Positions 21,286-33,884 of a stretch of 64,000 nt of DNA are shown here, piece by piece. The position numbers and the translations under genes are program-made. This DNA comes from Ricordea florida (taxonomy: Eukaryota > Cnidaria > Anthozoa > Corallimorpharia > Ricordeidae). The stretch's first letter is position 1. Every line of letters begins with the position of its first letter. The notes beneath the pieces were generated by a model, which did no database searches, was not told the origin of the DNA, and saw only the letters and a program-made list of their open reading frames with translations. The DNA lies in contig OX453275.1 of assembly GCA_949710005.1 (NCBI GenBank), positions 7,062,481 through 7,126,480 on the forward strand, read 5' to 3'.

Positions 21286-23810
21286 CTCTACGGCCTTACG
21301 TTCAGTCAAATACGGCGAACCTAAAGCCCGGATGTGAACAGAAACGGTTGATTAATAATTGAACCAAGTAGCTCAGCGAAGGGGCACGTTGCCGCTTGCA
21401 GCCCTGCCCCTTCTGGAAATATTCAAGCATGTTTTTTTTTTCCGCGACGAAGTTCGATTGATGCTGAAGAAATTTAAAATTCGCCAAGACGTCCCGCTTC
21501 TGAGGCTGAAAGGGCCCGATTCTCATAAATTATTGATTCCTTTTAGATCTAAACTTGTAATTTATTAATTCACTGAATAAATTATCACGTCTTCAATAAA
21601 CAGGAAATGTAAATAAGGGATGTAAACACACTTCAGCGAGAAATGTTTTTGTGCTATTAGAAATGGCTGGAAGGAGTGAGAGTGAAATGCACCCAAGTTA
21701 AGCCTTTTTGCGCGCTTAGAGCAAAGTTTTCTACCGCTGTGGACAGCCAAATGTAAATTTTTGCGGAGTACTAGATAGGCAGATGTTTCCTTGAACCCCT
21801 TAGTACTCGCAAGCGGTATTAAAGTACTCAAGGATGAAAAATCAACGCGGTATACGCATCCACACTCATTCAGTAAACTACTTACTTCTATCTTTCACGT
21901 TACGAGGGTTTTCTTTGATGCCATTTGATAATGACTGGAGAATTACAAACAGCGCGTTCTTGAAGTCACAGACGACACAACAGTTTCTCGCAAGTTGAGG
22001 CGACAACTCAATACATAGAGTCAAAAAACATGTTGCCATAAAGGCCGCGAGACTGCACAATCCACATCACATGTTCTTTAAAGTCATTGTATCGGTCTGT
22101 CAAGGGGATTCGTCCTTCACACGTGGTTACATTTAGACCAGAATTAGCGCTGAACAGCCTCTCAAAGTTTCGCTGAATATTCGTGCGATTTTTACGCGAC
22201 ACGGCGCTGCGCCGAACGAATCAATTCCTCGTGGACTGGAATTTATAGTCGTGCGAAGGCACCCGAGTCGACCTTAAAAGAATATGAACCGAATCCGTGT
22301 TTCCTTTGAAGATTTTATATATCGGAGGCACATTTTTACGAAGTGAAGAACCAGAGCGAAGCAATCGTCTCACCAGGTTTTGGGCACGCTCAGTACTGGA
22401 GCTTTAACAAGATACAACTCAGAAATTTGCATAAGGTAAAAGCATCAAGAGCGAACCTGCTGCTTGGTATGAGCTCGACACGAAAACATACCGTATACCA
22501 CCCCTCAAGGGTGACCTTTGGCGGCTAACACTCTGAATGTCAACAGTTTGGACTCCACGCACAAAGCGAATTCTAATCTATCACGGAAAGCAATTTTTTC
22601 TCCATTGCACAAAGGTTTATGTCACGATGCTATATTGTTGAAAAATGTGACTTGTTGAAAGTATTTAAAGAGGTAGAAAATAAACTTGAGTTGTACACTT
22701 GTTCGTAATTAAACCAACTTCCGTATTCATTGTCTTAAAAAAACGGGAACAAATCGCAGGAAACGGGTAGAATGTAGTTTTTTTTTTGACGGTATGGTAC
22801 TTAACATGCATTCAGTGCAATACTTTGAATGGCTCTTGTCTTCTGAGTGAAATCATTTCTCCGTGGCAACCTTGCTTTGCACTGAGAACGCGAATTTGTT
22901 CTACTTTTGTTTGCATTTTGAATTTAATCAATTTGCATCATATATTTGTGTATATTTGTGCGCCCAAACAACAACTAAAAAAAAAAAGAAAAAAAATGGT
23001 TGGGTCTTGGACCCGAAAGATTTTAACGCAGGCAGTACTCGCCCAGTTGTCACCTCGTGTCTTGCGAACATCTAATAGCGAGCGACAGTCAAACTCTTTA
23101 TTTTGCATACATCCATCAGAGAAGTGGTCCATCTTTCGTTATTTATCGAACGCAAACTGACGTTCACGGAATACTTAAACACCAAAATAACTGTCGCGCA
23201 TTGTGCTTTGCGTTGCTTTGTCATTTATCAGTCACTCGGCGATTTTTCTCGTTGCAGTCGCCAACTAACGAGACACCCCCACGTCACCCCTGAGGGGTAG
23301 AATTTGTGGTTTCATTAAGTTGTTGAAGGAATTTTACCTGCCAATGCTAATGGGGGACCACTAGTATTACAGTTCATGCAAGAGTAATGAGACAAAAGCT
23401 GCGGTTGAATGTAAACAACCACAGAGAGCCGATGAGGAGTGCAAACGCAAAATTATCTTTGAAGTCACCCACATTTCCTTAGCGCAAATGTCCGGGGCGG
23501 GGGGGGGGGGGGGCTCCCATGTATCGGCTATACGACTAGGTTGAGGCTCTTTCGTTCTCATGGTCGCGTTGCAGCAGCAAAAATCGCCCGCACGAAACCT
23601 AAAATGGCGACTCAGATCTAGAATAGATCTAGCCAGGAGCAAGGACGTTTTCAAGTGCGTTTTTTTTTCTTTTCTGAACAATGTTTCAAAAACCGTACAG
23701 CAAATTTTTTCAGTTAACGACGACGTCAAGAAAAATGGTTTTCGATTGAATTAGTCTACGATAGTTTGAGGAGATCAAACAGTATGACCGGCCGTGAAAT
23801 AGAGTATCGC
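21286..23810. other. Region 5' of the potassium channel gene
   Basis: It should contain the channel promoter and 5' UTR. A CTTTAG acceptor near 21320 hints at a spliced leader exon further right. Poly-A/T runs and a long G run at about 23499-23512 are present. No second gene was recognised. Confidence 0.45.
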
Positions 23811-24221
23811 TTAACGGTAAATTAGCCATAGTGGTAAAAGCGTGTAGTTTAGGATAGGACCAGATAGGACCCACAAATTTATCAGGACTTTCCAGCAGAA
23901 ACGGTTCCCGGGACACAAAGCTATCATACCGAAACCGATGTAGGCGGCTAGATCTACTGAGCCACCAGCGAATAATTCTTCAACTATCCTATTCCCAGAG
24001 AATTCAATTTCCCAAAACCGTGCGACCAATCTTCCTTGTACTGCTTTTATACGGTTAAGTGCCGAAGTAAAGAGTGTGGTTTTCAAGCAAAGTACTTCTA
24101 CTAGGTTAGTATACGGGAATGAAACAAATCTGCCGGGTTGCAATAGGGTATCGCTTTCTGGTAACTTTGCTAGTCTAAGCACGCTGTCTAGAGCAGGACT
24201 GGATTTTGAGTCAAACCTCAC
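23811..24221 (-). other. Unassigned open frame of 136 codons
   Basis: It is long for such AT-rich surroundings but shows no domain, signal peptide or recognisable family. A pair of similar words (AGAGTATCGCTTAACGG near 23803 and AGGGTATCGCTTTCTGG near 24147) suggests repeat sequence. It could be chance. Confidence 0.2.
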
Positions 24222-26025
24222 GACCTAAACAAGTCCCATCGTCTTAACATTCTTTGCAACCAGCGTTGATAGGCAATAGCTTGAAAACGTAAGTCTGGAA
24301 TAGCGAAGGAATATGGAATTTAAATGCAGCTGAACGTGGGCTGAAGGTTTTATGTACCACGGGCACCCTACCCCATCCAAAAAATTTCAAGAGGCCCCCC
24401 CTTTCCGGGTGAAGAGACGAATGCTGACATTTCACGTTAAAACCATTTTAGGCTGTATTCGTTGAGTTGAGGTAGCGATTCTCGGCTGAACTTCCCACGC
24501 GTTCGTTTCAGTGGAAAGACAAACCCAAGAATAGGGATTATTACAAGTGATTGAATGATGCCGAGTTAGTCGACCACCCGTGGAATACAGAAGCAAAGTC
24601 ACTTGTAAGCAAAATGAATTTGTGAGAAATGCGACAGATGAGACGCAAATTCAACCAAATGGTGACCGCCGACCAACTGCTCTCGCTGTCAAAATGTTCT
24701 TTTCTGCGCCAGATTGGCCCGTCGTTTCCACTCAATGCCAAGGTTGTATTTCTTGGAGACTTTTGCTTACAGCGAGTGTTGGCTAGGCACTGAAGGTCAT
24801 TTTGAGCGACTCGGTTATTAGATTTGGCAAGCGCAAAACGAATAAAAATTAATAATATGACACGCTGAAATAGCTGTGCCGCAGTTCAGTAAGCATTCGC
24901 CTATCAAGAAGTAAAACCGGCAAAGCAAAAATCGAAATTTAGCATATAAATCTTGGTAAAGCAAATTCTCAATACAAAGCTATGAAATCAGACATAATCG
25001 TGAGTACTTGGCGGTACCTCGTGCTTACCCGAGTGTATCTCGCGCGTTTTCCGTTTTCCGATTAGGGATACATGAATTACCCACCAGGACCGGCTCGGAA
25101 ACAACGAACGTTTTCCAATTAAACTAAAATTCCCGAAAATTCCGGTTAGGTTGTAAACGGCAACCAAGCTTTTTATTGGCTCTATTGGAAAGTCTCCGAA
25201 ATGATAGGAGAGGATCTGAATACAAGGTCTACTTGTTTTCCCGTTGGTCGGAAGTTTTGAATGAAAGCTCCTGTCCCATGTACCGAACTCTTTAACACTT
25301 CTTGGAGATTCTCCAGAAAAGATTTTAAATGAAACACAAATTTCTTAGAGGAAAAAGTCGTACAGAAAAAGCCCATAACCTCGTTATTGTCGGATGAAAG
25401 TTTGACTGCTGCTGTCTGTGTTGTTATGTTTTTCTGCCTTGATTTTTTCACGCCTGCCCAGTGCCGGGGATGAGGGAAAAGTAAAGAGCAGAGCTAGATG
25501 TGATTTAAATTGGGATCATGTGAAAGAGGTACTTTTTCCCGACATTACTAGAATGAATAAAACAGGGAAAACCCGGCGTCTTGTCACAGGTTGTCGCCGA
25601 GCTACGTACAATCACTGTTCTTACCAAGAGCACGGTTTATGATAAGTTTTAAAAGTACGCTTAAGAAGCCGCGAAAATGGTTCCTACACGCTCAAAGAAG
25701 TCTAATCTTAGCAAATGAACTTGATTTCAACATGTTTTCACCTGTTCAGAGTTGTTACGCCCTAACTACAAACTTTATTCTGTAGACTGGCAAAAGACAA
25801 ATCAATGTTTCCCACTGGCGCAGCACCAGTTTCTTTAGAAATTAACTCCTTTGTAGCACTTTTTCCATGTTGGCTACAGAATCGGTGAATCTTTTTCCCC
25901 CAACAACAACGCAACCCACAGTTCAATCGGCCACTGTCTATTGTAACCGTTACCCTTTCACTAGCTGTCAAATGTTGTCAATAGGGAACTTGGCTTTACA
26001 ACACCAACACTAGAAAACCATTCGT
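24222..26025. other. Non-coding, nothing recognised
   Basis: Short frames only. No clear inverted arms or conserved exon blocks were seen on either strand. Confidence 0.45.
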
Positions 26026-26705
26026 TCCCGACGAAGGGCTAACGTGCGAAACGTCAGCACCTCCCTAATACCTTACCGTGTGGTATAACTAAGGTGGCAG
26101 AGAAGAAGACATCAAGGCTAGGCTAGGGAAAGCGGGGGGAGCGTTTGTGAAACTAAATCGAGTGTGGAATTCCAGCAGTGTGTCGAGGAAGACGAAGATC
26201 TGGCTATACAAAACATTGGTCAAATCAGTTCTCATGTATGGTTGCGAAACATGGAAAATGAATGAAGGTGATGCCAAGAAAATCGATGTGTTTCAGAACT
26301 GATACCTGAGAAGGATAATGAAGATTAAATGGCACATCGAGAGCTACTGGAAAGGGCCAACGTGGAGAGGGTGAGTGAAGAGGCAAGAAGAAGGAGATGG
26401 CAATTTATTGGACACATCCTCAGACAACACTCTGGCAATGACTGTGTTACAGCCCTGACGTGGACCCCAGAAGGAAAGAGAAAGAGAGGCCGGTCAAAAA
26501 CAACCTGGCGGCGCACAGTGGAAAAGGAGAGGTCCAAAGCAGGGTGGAAGTTCTTGAGAGAGGTGCGCACTGCAGCGCAAGAGAGGAATCGATGGAGAGC
26601 ACATGTGGAGGCCCTATGCGCCAACTTGGCGCTAGAGGACAGGTGAAGGTATAACGTTCTTTATCAGTTCGTTTGATTGTCCCAATTTCTTGTGCATCAA
26701 CTAAA
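26026..26705. repeat. Fold-back repeat copy interrupted by a LINE
   Basis: The left part (GACGAAGGGCTAACGTGCGA then GTCAGCACCTCCCTAATACC) and the right part (GTTTGATTGTCCCAATTTCT) match the uninterrupted copy at 31028-31135. They are separated by the LINE at 26090-26647. Confidence 0.7.
26090..26647 (+). mobile_element. 5'-truncated LINE, 3' end of reverse-transcriptase ORF (inactive)
   Basis: The translation shows the C-terminal region typical of RTE-like or related non-LTR elements: GREEDIKARLGKAGGAFVKL, LYKTLVKSVLMYGCETWKM and RRRRWQFIGHILRQ, then a Lys/Arg-rich TTWRRTVEKER segment and WRAHVEALC. The frame is broken by a TGA at about 26300 and by a frame shift near 26335. The upstream catalytic YxDD region is absent. 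GGTATAAC is repeated at 26082-26089 and 26648-26655, which is the target-site duplication. The exact clade is inferred. Confidence 0.85.
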
Positions 26706-26959
26706 AAGACAGTGAATTCTACAAACAACAATTTGTCTAAACTGACAACATGTCTGGGAGATTACATTATATGAAACATAACCAATACTATAAAGTCATC
26801 AATTGAAAAGACAGTAAATTGAGCAAATAACAAATCTCTACTGAAACTTGTAACACATATGGGAGACTACAAGGTACCTAAAAATATTCTTGTCATTTGA
26901 TTGGTGGTTTGTATGTCACATGACATACAATCACTCCTCTATTTGATTACATCATTTTG
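26706..26959. other. Non-coding, nothing recognised
   Basis: No gene or clear repeat. It contains a small direct repetition (GGGAGATTACATTAT and GGGAGACTACAAGG). Confidence 0.4.
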
Positions 26960-27245
26960 GTTCAACTGGCTTCCATATATCAGTCGTGCACTTTGGTTTC
27001 ATGTATTGAATAAAACACTGCAAGGTTTGATCCACAGATGAAAAAGTTACAACCACACTGTATATATAGTAAAACAAACTGTAGCACAGTACAGTACTGT
27101 TCAGTAGCTTTCCAAAGAATGGTCACACTGCATTGTTTGATCCACAGATGAGCCGAAAGTTCGGACCATACTGCATCATAGAACGAACAGTACCACAGCA
27201 CAGTACTGTTCAGTAGCTTTCCAAAGAATGGTCACACAGCATGTG
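26960..27245. repeat. Satellite cluster 2, same ~106-bp unit
   Basis: Two to three units with GTTTGATCCACAGATGAAAA, GTAAAACAAACTGTAGCACA, ACAGTACTGTTCAGTAGCTT and AAAGAATGGTCACAC. They match cluster 1. Confidence 0.85.
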
Positions 27246-29695
27246 ATCTCATCAAAAGAATTTTAAATTTAAATCTACAAAGTATAGGTAGTAGATCTCC
27301 AAAAATGGTCACCCAAGATGATTTCGTCAGGCATAAAAAGTTAGAAACACAATTTATTGTAAAACAAACGTTTTAGTGAATAGCACATTTTTACCAAACA
27401 CCGAAATGCCCATAATTTCTTGTCAAATTGGAATGTGGCTTTTAAAAATGACAAAATACGCCCTGTCGGTAACTTTGACCTTGTCTCTCGATTTGTTTAA
27501 TTCAAGCTCTTAAGCTGCGAGGTTTGAATAACCTTGGAGTTGAAACGGTGAAAAGTTCTAGCAACATATCAAGAATTAGTGCAAATTTGAAATGGTAAAC
27601 TGATATACAATAAAGAATTCATATAGGTTTTTACTTTGGTAGATGAGGTAATTGATACCTAATTGAATCACTAGCTTATTTGCTTTGAGTACTGAGTTAG
27701 GTGGTCTTATTAAAAATACTTAGACTCCATCATATTATATTTTACAAACGCGTAGGATAAAGTACTTGTAATACCCAAAGTTTGTAGCAGATGCCTTGTC
27801 CATTCAAATGAATTGAACAGTGATTCAACTTGAAATGTAAAACCGGTAGACTCATTTAATCTTTGAAGACTTAAAATTTCCCGAACTAAGCGAAATGCCG
27901 GTTTCTTTATCAGATTTGCGTTGTTTACTTTTTTGCTTCATGCCAAGGTTATGATTCGTATTGCTGAATAGGGACTCGAATTGTTCCTTACTAACGGGAA
28001 CTCGACGTGCTTTTTTTGGGGGACATAAAAATCCACAGTGCTAAGTTTATTAAGCTCCTTATAACATGTCGCCATAGCTGAAAATCTATGCCGATCGTAA
28101 AATTCCTGTAACTCGAAGTGACAACCTCGTCAACGCCCGCGCGTCAAACCGCTGACTGTCGTCGATTTCTGGCCAAAAGCGGCCATGGATTGAACCGGCC
28201 TCACCACGTGATCACAGCGCGAGAGGAACACAGCGGATTTTTGTCCACTTAATAACAATAATAATTGCTTTGTGTTCGACATCAATTTCAGCATAACACG
28301 AGAACAAACGCATAAACAATAAACAATTTCCAAGAAAACCGCCACAAAAGCCGCGAAAAACGGCGTATTATACTTTTCATGTATAACCGCCCGGAGCGGA
28401 CATTGTTTACTGGCGGTCCGAATTCCTTCCTTTTCGTACAAGAATGAATAAGTGAACGATACAGCAATTTTAAGTCAATAGGCACATGCAATAAGCTTAT
28501 GGCAAAGATAACTGCTCTAGTACTTACAATAAGTTTCCCGCCAAAAGATTCGTTGTTGTTAGCGCGACTACGATACTTGGTTGGGGTCATCTGTTTTTTT
28601 CAAGAATCTAAAGGCCTTAACGGCAAGAAATATGAGGTTACTCATGACTTTTCTGTCGCTAGCAAGCAATGTCTCAAGCCACGCGTTCCAAAAACGAATT
28701 TTTCGTGGAATAAAGAAATACAACAAAACGAAATTGTAGCAAAAATTAAAGGTGACTGCCCACGTCCGAAAAAAGGTACAATAATTATAAAATTTCATTT
28801 CACAAGTAACACAAATTTAATTTAAATGCGTATTCCTGAACAAATTTCCTTGGTCCTCTTTTTAAATTCAATTGTATTCGCGACAAATGACAAAGAAAAG
28901 TACTAAAACACGTCTAAATTGGGAACCGCTGTCTTCTGACACGTTCCTACCTATTTTCATTGTAACGCTATTAGGAAAACGCAGGTATTTTTCTTGTTCT
29001 TGTAACCTGATTAAGAAAACTCAGTTTTTCCTGGGACTAAATGAAAACATGCTGGCAAGACGCAGCGTGATATATTGTTCCTTAAAGAATTCATGCGAGG
29101 CTGAGTAGTTCAAACCTCCGTCTGATTTGGTTTGTGTTATTCTTACCAAGTTACCACTGCAGGATAGCACAACAATGATGCTATAAATACTTTAGTGATG
29201 TCGATTTGTCTTTGGTCTGTATACACCCCGTCGCTCAGAATGAATGTAAAAAAAACAGACCACCCTCCAGACTCAAAACAATTATGTCGGTAATCAACAA
29301 GAAATTTCCTTCTTTTATTAAAAAAAATTCCTCATTCCGGAAAAAATCGTTAATCAAGTAATTGCCCTTGGTCTGCCCGCAGCCAATCAGATCTCAGAAT
29401 TTTTCAGCGCCTGTTCAAATCGATCACATGCAAGTTTTTGCGCCGGAGGAACGGCTAGACGCAGCGCCGGAAACTATTTTAATAAAAGCATTTTATAAAA
29501 TAACAAAGTTTACTTACAAGAGTGATAAACTGTAGTTTTTGACAAAGCCGTTTTTAAGAACATAATGAAAAGAACAAAGCATAGGCATCAATGCAAAGAA
29601 CTTCTCTATATCAATGATAGACATCGTTGGTGGCACGGTCTGAATTGAAAGAAGTGGAGAATAGCAAAAGAAGCAAAGAGGCCGACTACAGTCCT
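27246..29695. other. Non-coding, nothing recognised
   Basis: One degenerate satellite word (AAAAATGGTCACCC) near 27300. Frames near 28130-28830 overlap on both strands and show no domain. No splice-consistent exon was found. Confidence 0.45.
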
Positions 29696-30315
29696 ATGTA
29701 CCACACTATGCAGTAAAACGAACAGAAGTAGAGCACTGTTCAGTAGCTTTCCAGCAAATGACCTGAACAGTTTGATCCAACAATAAGACGCAAGAACAGC
29801 ACTTAATCTGAGTCAAACAGTCTGCACCAAAGTACGATGCTTCCCACATTGCCACGGAATAATATCACTGAACGGTTTGATCCCCAGATGAGAAAGCTAG
29901 AACCACACTGCATAGTGAAACAAACAGTACCGCAGTACTGTACTGTTCAGTAGCTTTCCAAAGAATGGTTTCAGTGATTCACAGATGAAAAAGTTCAAAC
30001 CCCACTGTTTTGTAAGGCAAACGGTACCACCATGCAGGACAGTTCAATACTGATTTTTTCAAAGAATGGTCACACTGTTGAATTTGATGGAAAGATGAAA
30101 AATTTTAAACCTCACTGTATAGTAAAACAACCACTACCACAGTACAGCACTGTTCAGTAGCTTTTCAAAGAATGGTCACTCCGCTGCAAGGTTTGATCCA
30201 CAGATGAAAAAGTTAGAACCACAGTATAGCAAAAGAAATAGTACCACAGTACAGTACTGTTCCTGATGAGTAGCTCTTTACAGAATGATCACACTGCGTG
30301 GTAGCATCCACAAAA
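29696..30315. repeat. Satellite cluster 3, same ~106-bp unit
   Basis: Five or six diverged units carrying CAGTAGCTTTCCA, GATGAAAAAGTTAGAACCAC, AACAAACAGTACC and AAAGAATGGTCACAC. Confidence 0.85.
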
Positions 30316-30928
30316 AAGCTACTAACCACGACGCGGTTACGTTGTAAATGCTAGAGCCCGATTTTATCTAGCAATAGTGTAAGAATCGCAGGACATTGTC
30401 TACGAAAATAACTGCGAAGTAATTTAATCAGGGGGTCCATTGGATAAGAATAAAAACATACTAAATGGTGACTCTTTCAATGACTTCTAAACATCTCTCT
30501 TAGGAGATCGTCCGGAGCAACTGGAATGTATAGTAGATTTTGACATTATTGCATGAGTGCCACAAGTAAGTTCACACGGGTTCACCTCAAAACAACCCTC
30601 CATTCTTTCGATTTCGTCAGCCCAGTGATCCTAAGGAGGAAAGATTCTCCAAATATGACAACTTAGTTCCGGCTTAAAAAGCTCAAGCATTGACTCACTG
30701 GCTGCAAAATTAGACGACAAGACAGAATAGGTAATGTATGCCACGATGTTTGGCTCTTGGAATTAACGAGACTGAAAAACACGTTATTTTCAGCTTTGCT
30801 TCGTCTCAAATAGCTCGATCTCGATTGGAATAGCTTCGACTACAACAGTAGAACAACATACAGCGCAGAAAACGCATACCACGAGGTTTGGCACTTGGGT
30901 TTAAAGAGCGAGACCTGGGGAATCGAAA
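30316..30928. other. Non-coding, nothing recognised
   Basis: Only short frames and no repeat arms were seen between satellite cluster 3 and the fold-back element. Confidence 0.4.
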
Positions 30929-31135
30929 CACAAGAAATTGGGCTAATCAAACGAATTGATAAAATAAGTTATATCACCGTAAGGTAAAAGGGAGGTGTTG
31001 ACGTTTCGCTCCGACGGAGGAGCTGACGATTCGCTCCGACGAATGCCTAACGCTCGAAATGTCAGCACCTCCCTTTTACCTTAAGGTGGTATGACTTACT
31101 TTATCGATTCGTTTGATTATCCCAATTTCTTGTGT
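30929..31135. mobile_element. Fold-back element with long inverted arms
   Basis: ACAAGAAATTGGGCTAATCA at the left is mirrored by GATTATCCCAATTTCTTGTG at the right, and AAGGTAAAAGGGAGGTG by CACCTCCCTTTTACCTT. The centre holds TCCGACGAATGCCTAACGCT followed by CGAAATGTCAGC, a small hairpin word that also occurs at 26031. Confidence 0.8.
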
Positions 31136-32523
31136 AAAAATTAAAACACGTTTCTGGTATCATTGTATCGCAATTAGACAACGCTATCGCATTCACCGGT
31201 TAGTATGTCACATTCATCTTGGCTTCTTGATGCGATTTTGATTCTATGTTTTGAATTATAAACCAATATTTTAGCATTCTTTTTTTCAGAAGAAATTGAG
31301 CTTTTTAAACTTAATTCTCCATTTTTAACTCGCCGAAAGCATTTTAGATTAAACTTGAACTTATACATTTCCAAGTTACAGAAGCATTTCCTTGAAAACT
31401 GCTAACCATCTATTCTACGAGAGATTTTCACAAAAAAGATGTTTTGTGGTGAGCCAAAAAATTTCAATGCGATTGCCTACATGCGTTGATACTCAGCAGA
31501 CTTAATTAAATAATACCAGATACAAAAGACACGAGAAAAAAGTAAGATACGTACAAAGAGGCTCTGGTACTCCACACTGATCCTCTATAAGTTCTTTTGT
31601 GGGACACGTTTGACTTTTTCCACTAAAATATCGTCGAAAATTCTCGGCGAAATTTCCTTCTTCAGATGGCGCTATTTTTCAATCTTCCCCACTGACTTTA
31701 TATGAAGCGACTTTTTAATCATGTGAAATAATTTTGTGCCCAGAATTTGCATGATCACGTGAATAATGATTTGCCAACTGACGCCAAAACTCATGAATAC
31801 TAATAGCTCCATAATAATTTCTCTGCGAGAAAGCTGCTAGTTTATTCAGGGTGGCTATTTTCCTCCTCTCGTGCTACCAAAGCGGCGATTTGGCTTGTAT
31901 CCGGGCAGTGGTATGCATGCCCGCGTAATAACGCTATTGATAGTAGCACAAATTCCCACTAGATGGGAAAAGAATTGGCACGAATCGCGCTGAAATGCCC
32001 GCAAAACTCGCAGACCGTTTACAAGCGCGATGGTGCAACAAAATCTCATTTTTGACATATTGCAGTATAAACCACCGGTTAAAACGTAACCTATAAGAAT
32101 CAGCACACGGAGAAACATATGATTTTTAGTGTCAAAAAATTTCCTTCGATTTTTGCCGACATTTTCGGATAAGGTATAGCTTATATTTCTTTGGAAAGCT
32201 TTCAGATGTACAACTTTTAAGTACAATCATGTAAAGCGATGAAACATGAAATTCATTCAACATAGAATAAAATCAAAGGCGAAGGGGAACTTAGATCATT
32301 TACTGATGGTAAACGACTGCATGCCTGAAACCGTCAAAAAATACAGCGATGAAAGGAATTGAACACAAAACTACAACGCGAATCTTCAAAATTTGCCTTG
32401 AAATATATGACCTGAGCAGTAATTCTCCTTAGTACGTACGATACACTTCCTTATGAACTAGTCATGGAGTTAGTATAGAGAATTTGGTGAAATTTCAGTA
32501 ACTTTTACTTAAGGTCCGGTCTC
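31136..32523. other. Non-coding; one unassigned 123-codon frame
   Basis: A minus-strand frame at 31855-32226 has no recognisable domain and AT-rich codon use. I do not call it a gene. No repeats were recognised. Confidence 0.4.
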
Positions 32524-32532
32524 ATTAAGAGA

Positions 32533-32620
32533 TAGTCTCCCTCGCAGCCGTTTTTTTGGATGTCACACAACGTTTGGGGCGTTGCGTGACATCCAAAAAA
32601 CGGCTGCGAGGGAGCGACTA
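32533..32620. mobile_element. 88-bp hairpin MITE with 9-bp target duplication
   Basis: TAGTCTCCCTCGCAGCCGTT at the left is mirrored by ACGGCTGCGAGGGAGCGACTA at the right, with GGATGTCAC / GTGACATCC inside. ATTAAGAGA is duplicated exactly at 32524-32532 and 32621-32629. A 9-bp duplication is typical of Mutator-like elements. Confidence 0.85.
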
Positions 32621-33128
32621 ATTAAGAGACTGCGGTGGAGAAATCCGCAAGAGTTGGTCACGATTGGTTTCATATTTTTTCTCGTGATTGGTTGCGGAGG
32701 AATTTGGAGGCGGGGCGGATTTGGTTGACTAGTAACTACAAAGCGTCACTGCTTGTCAATTGATCGGTTTCCTCCCCTTGATAACCGATCTCATCAGGAA
32801 TTCAGGGTGTTCTGGATTTGTGATCCAAAATCGCATGGATCATGGCGCATCAAAGGAGTGGATGATTCTACAATGGACAAGGATTAATCGGTTCCTTTGA
32901 TGCACCAAGACCTGAGATCTCAAATCACAAATTTAAATCCGGATCATATCAAAGGAATGCACTCTTAAATTCAACTTTTTAACTCGTCGTATAAATGGAA
33001 CAAAATTTATCAAAGTGAAACCAGTAATTGTGAAATATGAAATGAAAAGATATGGGGAGGGTGGAGAGGGTGGGGAGAATCCTTTATGTGGGCCTCCTGT
33101 GGCATAGTGTGCATGTACGGAATCATAA
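32621..33128. other. Non-coding spacer before the MITE cluster
   Basis: It contains two GATTGGTT words and related words around ATGGATCATGGCGCATCAAA, with TTTGATGCACC near 32897. No gene. Confidence 0.4.
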
Positions 33129-33419
33129 GGGACGGACCATTAGAAAAGTGATGGGGGGGGGGGGGTGGGGAATTTTCAGCTTGCACGAATTTTTTTTTTC
33201 GCTCACTGCTTTTGTAGGAATTTTTTTTTCAGGTGAACCCCTCTGCACGAATTTTTTTTACTACGTGTGAAAAAGTCACAATTGGACCTTCCTTGTGCAT
33301 GAATTTTTTTTTTTTTACCTTTTTCTTTGCATGAATTTTTTTTTTGGCATTTTGCCTTGCATGAATTTTTTTTTGTTTTCTTCCCCACCCCCCCCATCAC
33401 TTTTCTAATGGTCCGTCCC
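33129..33419. mobile_element. MITE family 2 copy 1 (TWA duplication)
   Basis: The termini are GGGACGGACCATTAGAAAAG and CTTTTCTAATGGTCCGTCCC, followed inward by G and C homopolymer runs. TAA is duplicated at 33126-33128 and 33420-33422. The interior repeats a TGCATGAATTTTTTT word. The 3-bp TWA duplication suggests PIF/Harbinger mobilisation. Confidence 0.85.
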
Positions 33420-33585
33420 TAACAAAACAGATTCATGACTTTTTTACGCCAAAAAAGATAACCTTTTTGCCTTGCCTACTATTTTCCTTTCTTACAATTA
33501 ACAGGGTAATGCCCTTATTATTTATCCCTGAACACTGGAATTGTTCTAAACCTAGCAAAAAACAGCAGTCACTACGATTCTTTTA

Positions 33586-33881
33586 GATGGACCATTAGAA
33601 AAGTGATGGGGGGGGGGGGGTGGGTGAGGAATTTTCAGCTTGCACGAATTTTTTTTCGCTCACTGTTTGTGCAGGAATTTGTTTTTCAGGTGAACCCCTC
33701 TGCACGAATTTTGTTTTACTACGTGTGAAAAAGTCACAATTGGACCTTCCTTCTGCATGAATTTTTTTATTTTTACCTTCTTCTTTGCATGAATTTTTTT
33801 TCTTGGCATTTTCCCTTGCATGAATTTTTTTTTAGTTTTTTCCCCACCCCCCCCCCCATAACTTTTCTAATGGTCCGTCCC
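33586..33881. mobile_element. MITE family 2 copy 2 (TWA duplication)
   Basis: Same orientation and interior as copy 1, with TTA at 33583-33585 and 33882-33884. The left terminus is slightly eroded (GATGGACCATTAG). Confidence 0.8.
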
Positions 33882-33884
33882 TTA

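Noticed and set aside
21286..21309. Eight extra N-terminal codons of the potassium channel
   Set aside because: They would begin with TTG; the first ATG in frame is at 21285.
20029..21324. Several plus-strand frames across the channel gene
   Set aside because: They are antisense shadows of a strongly conserved coding sequence.
31855..32226. 123-codon minus-strand frame as a gene
   Set aside because: No domain, no splice or promoter support, and AT-rich codon use typical of chance frames.
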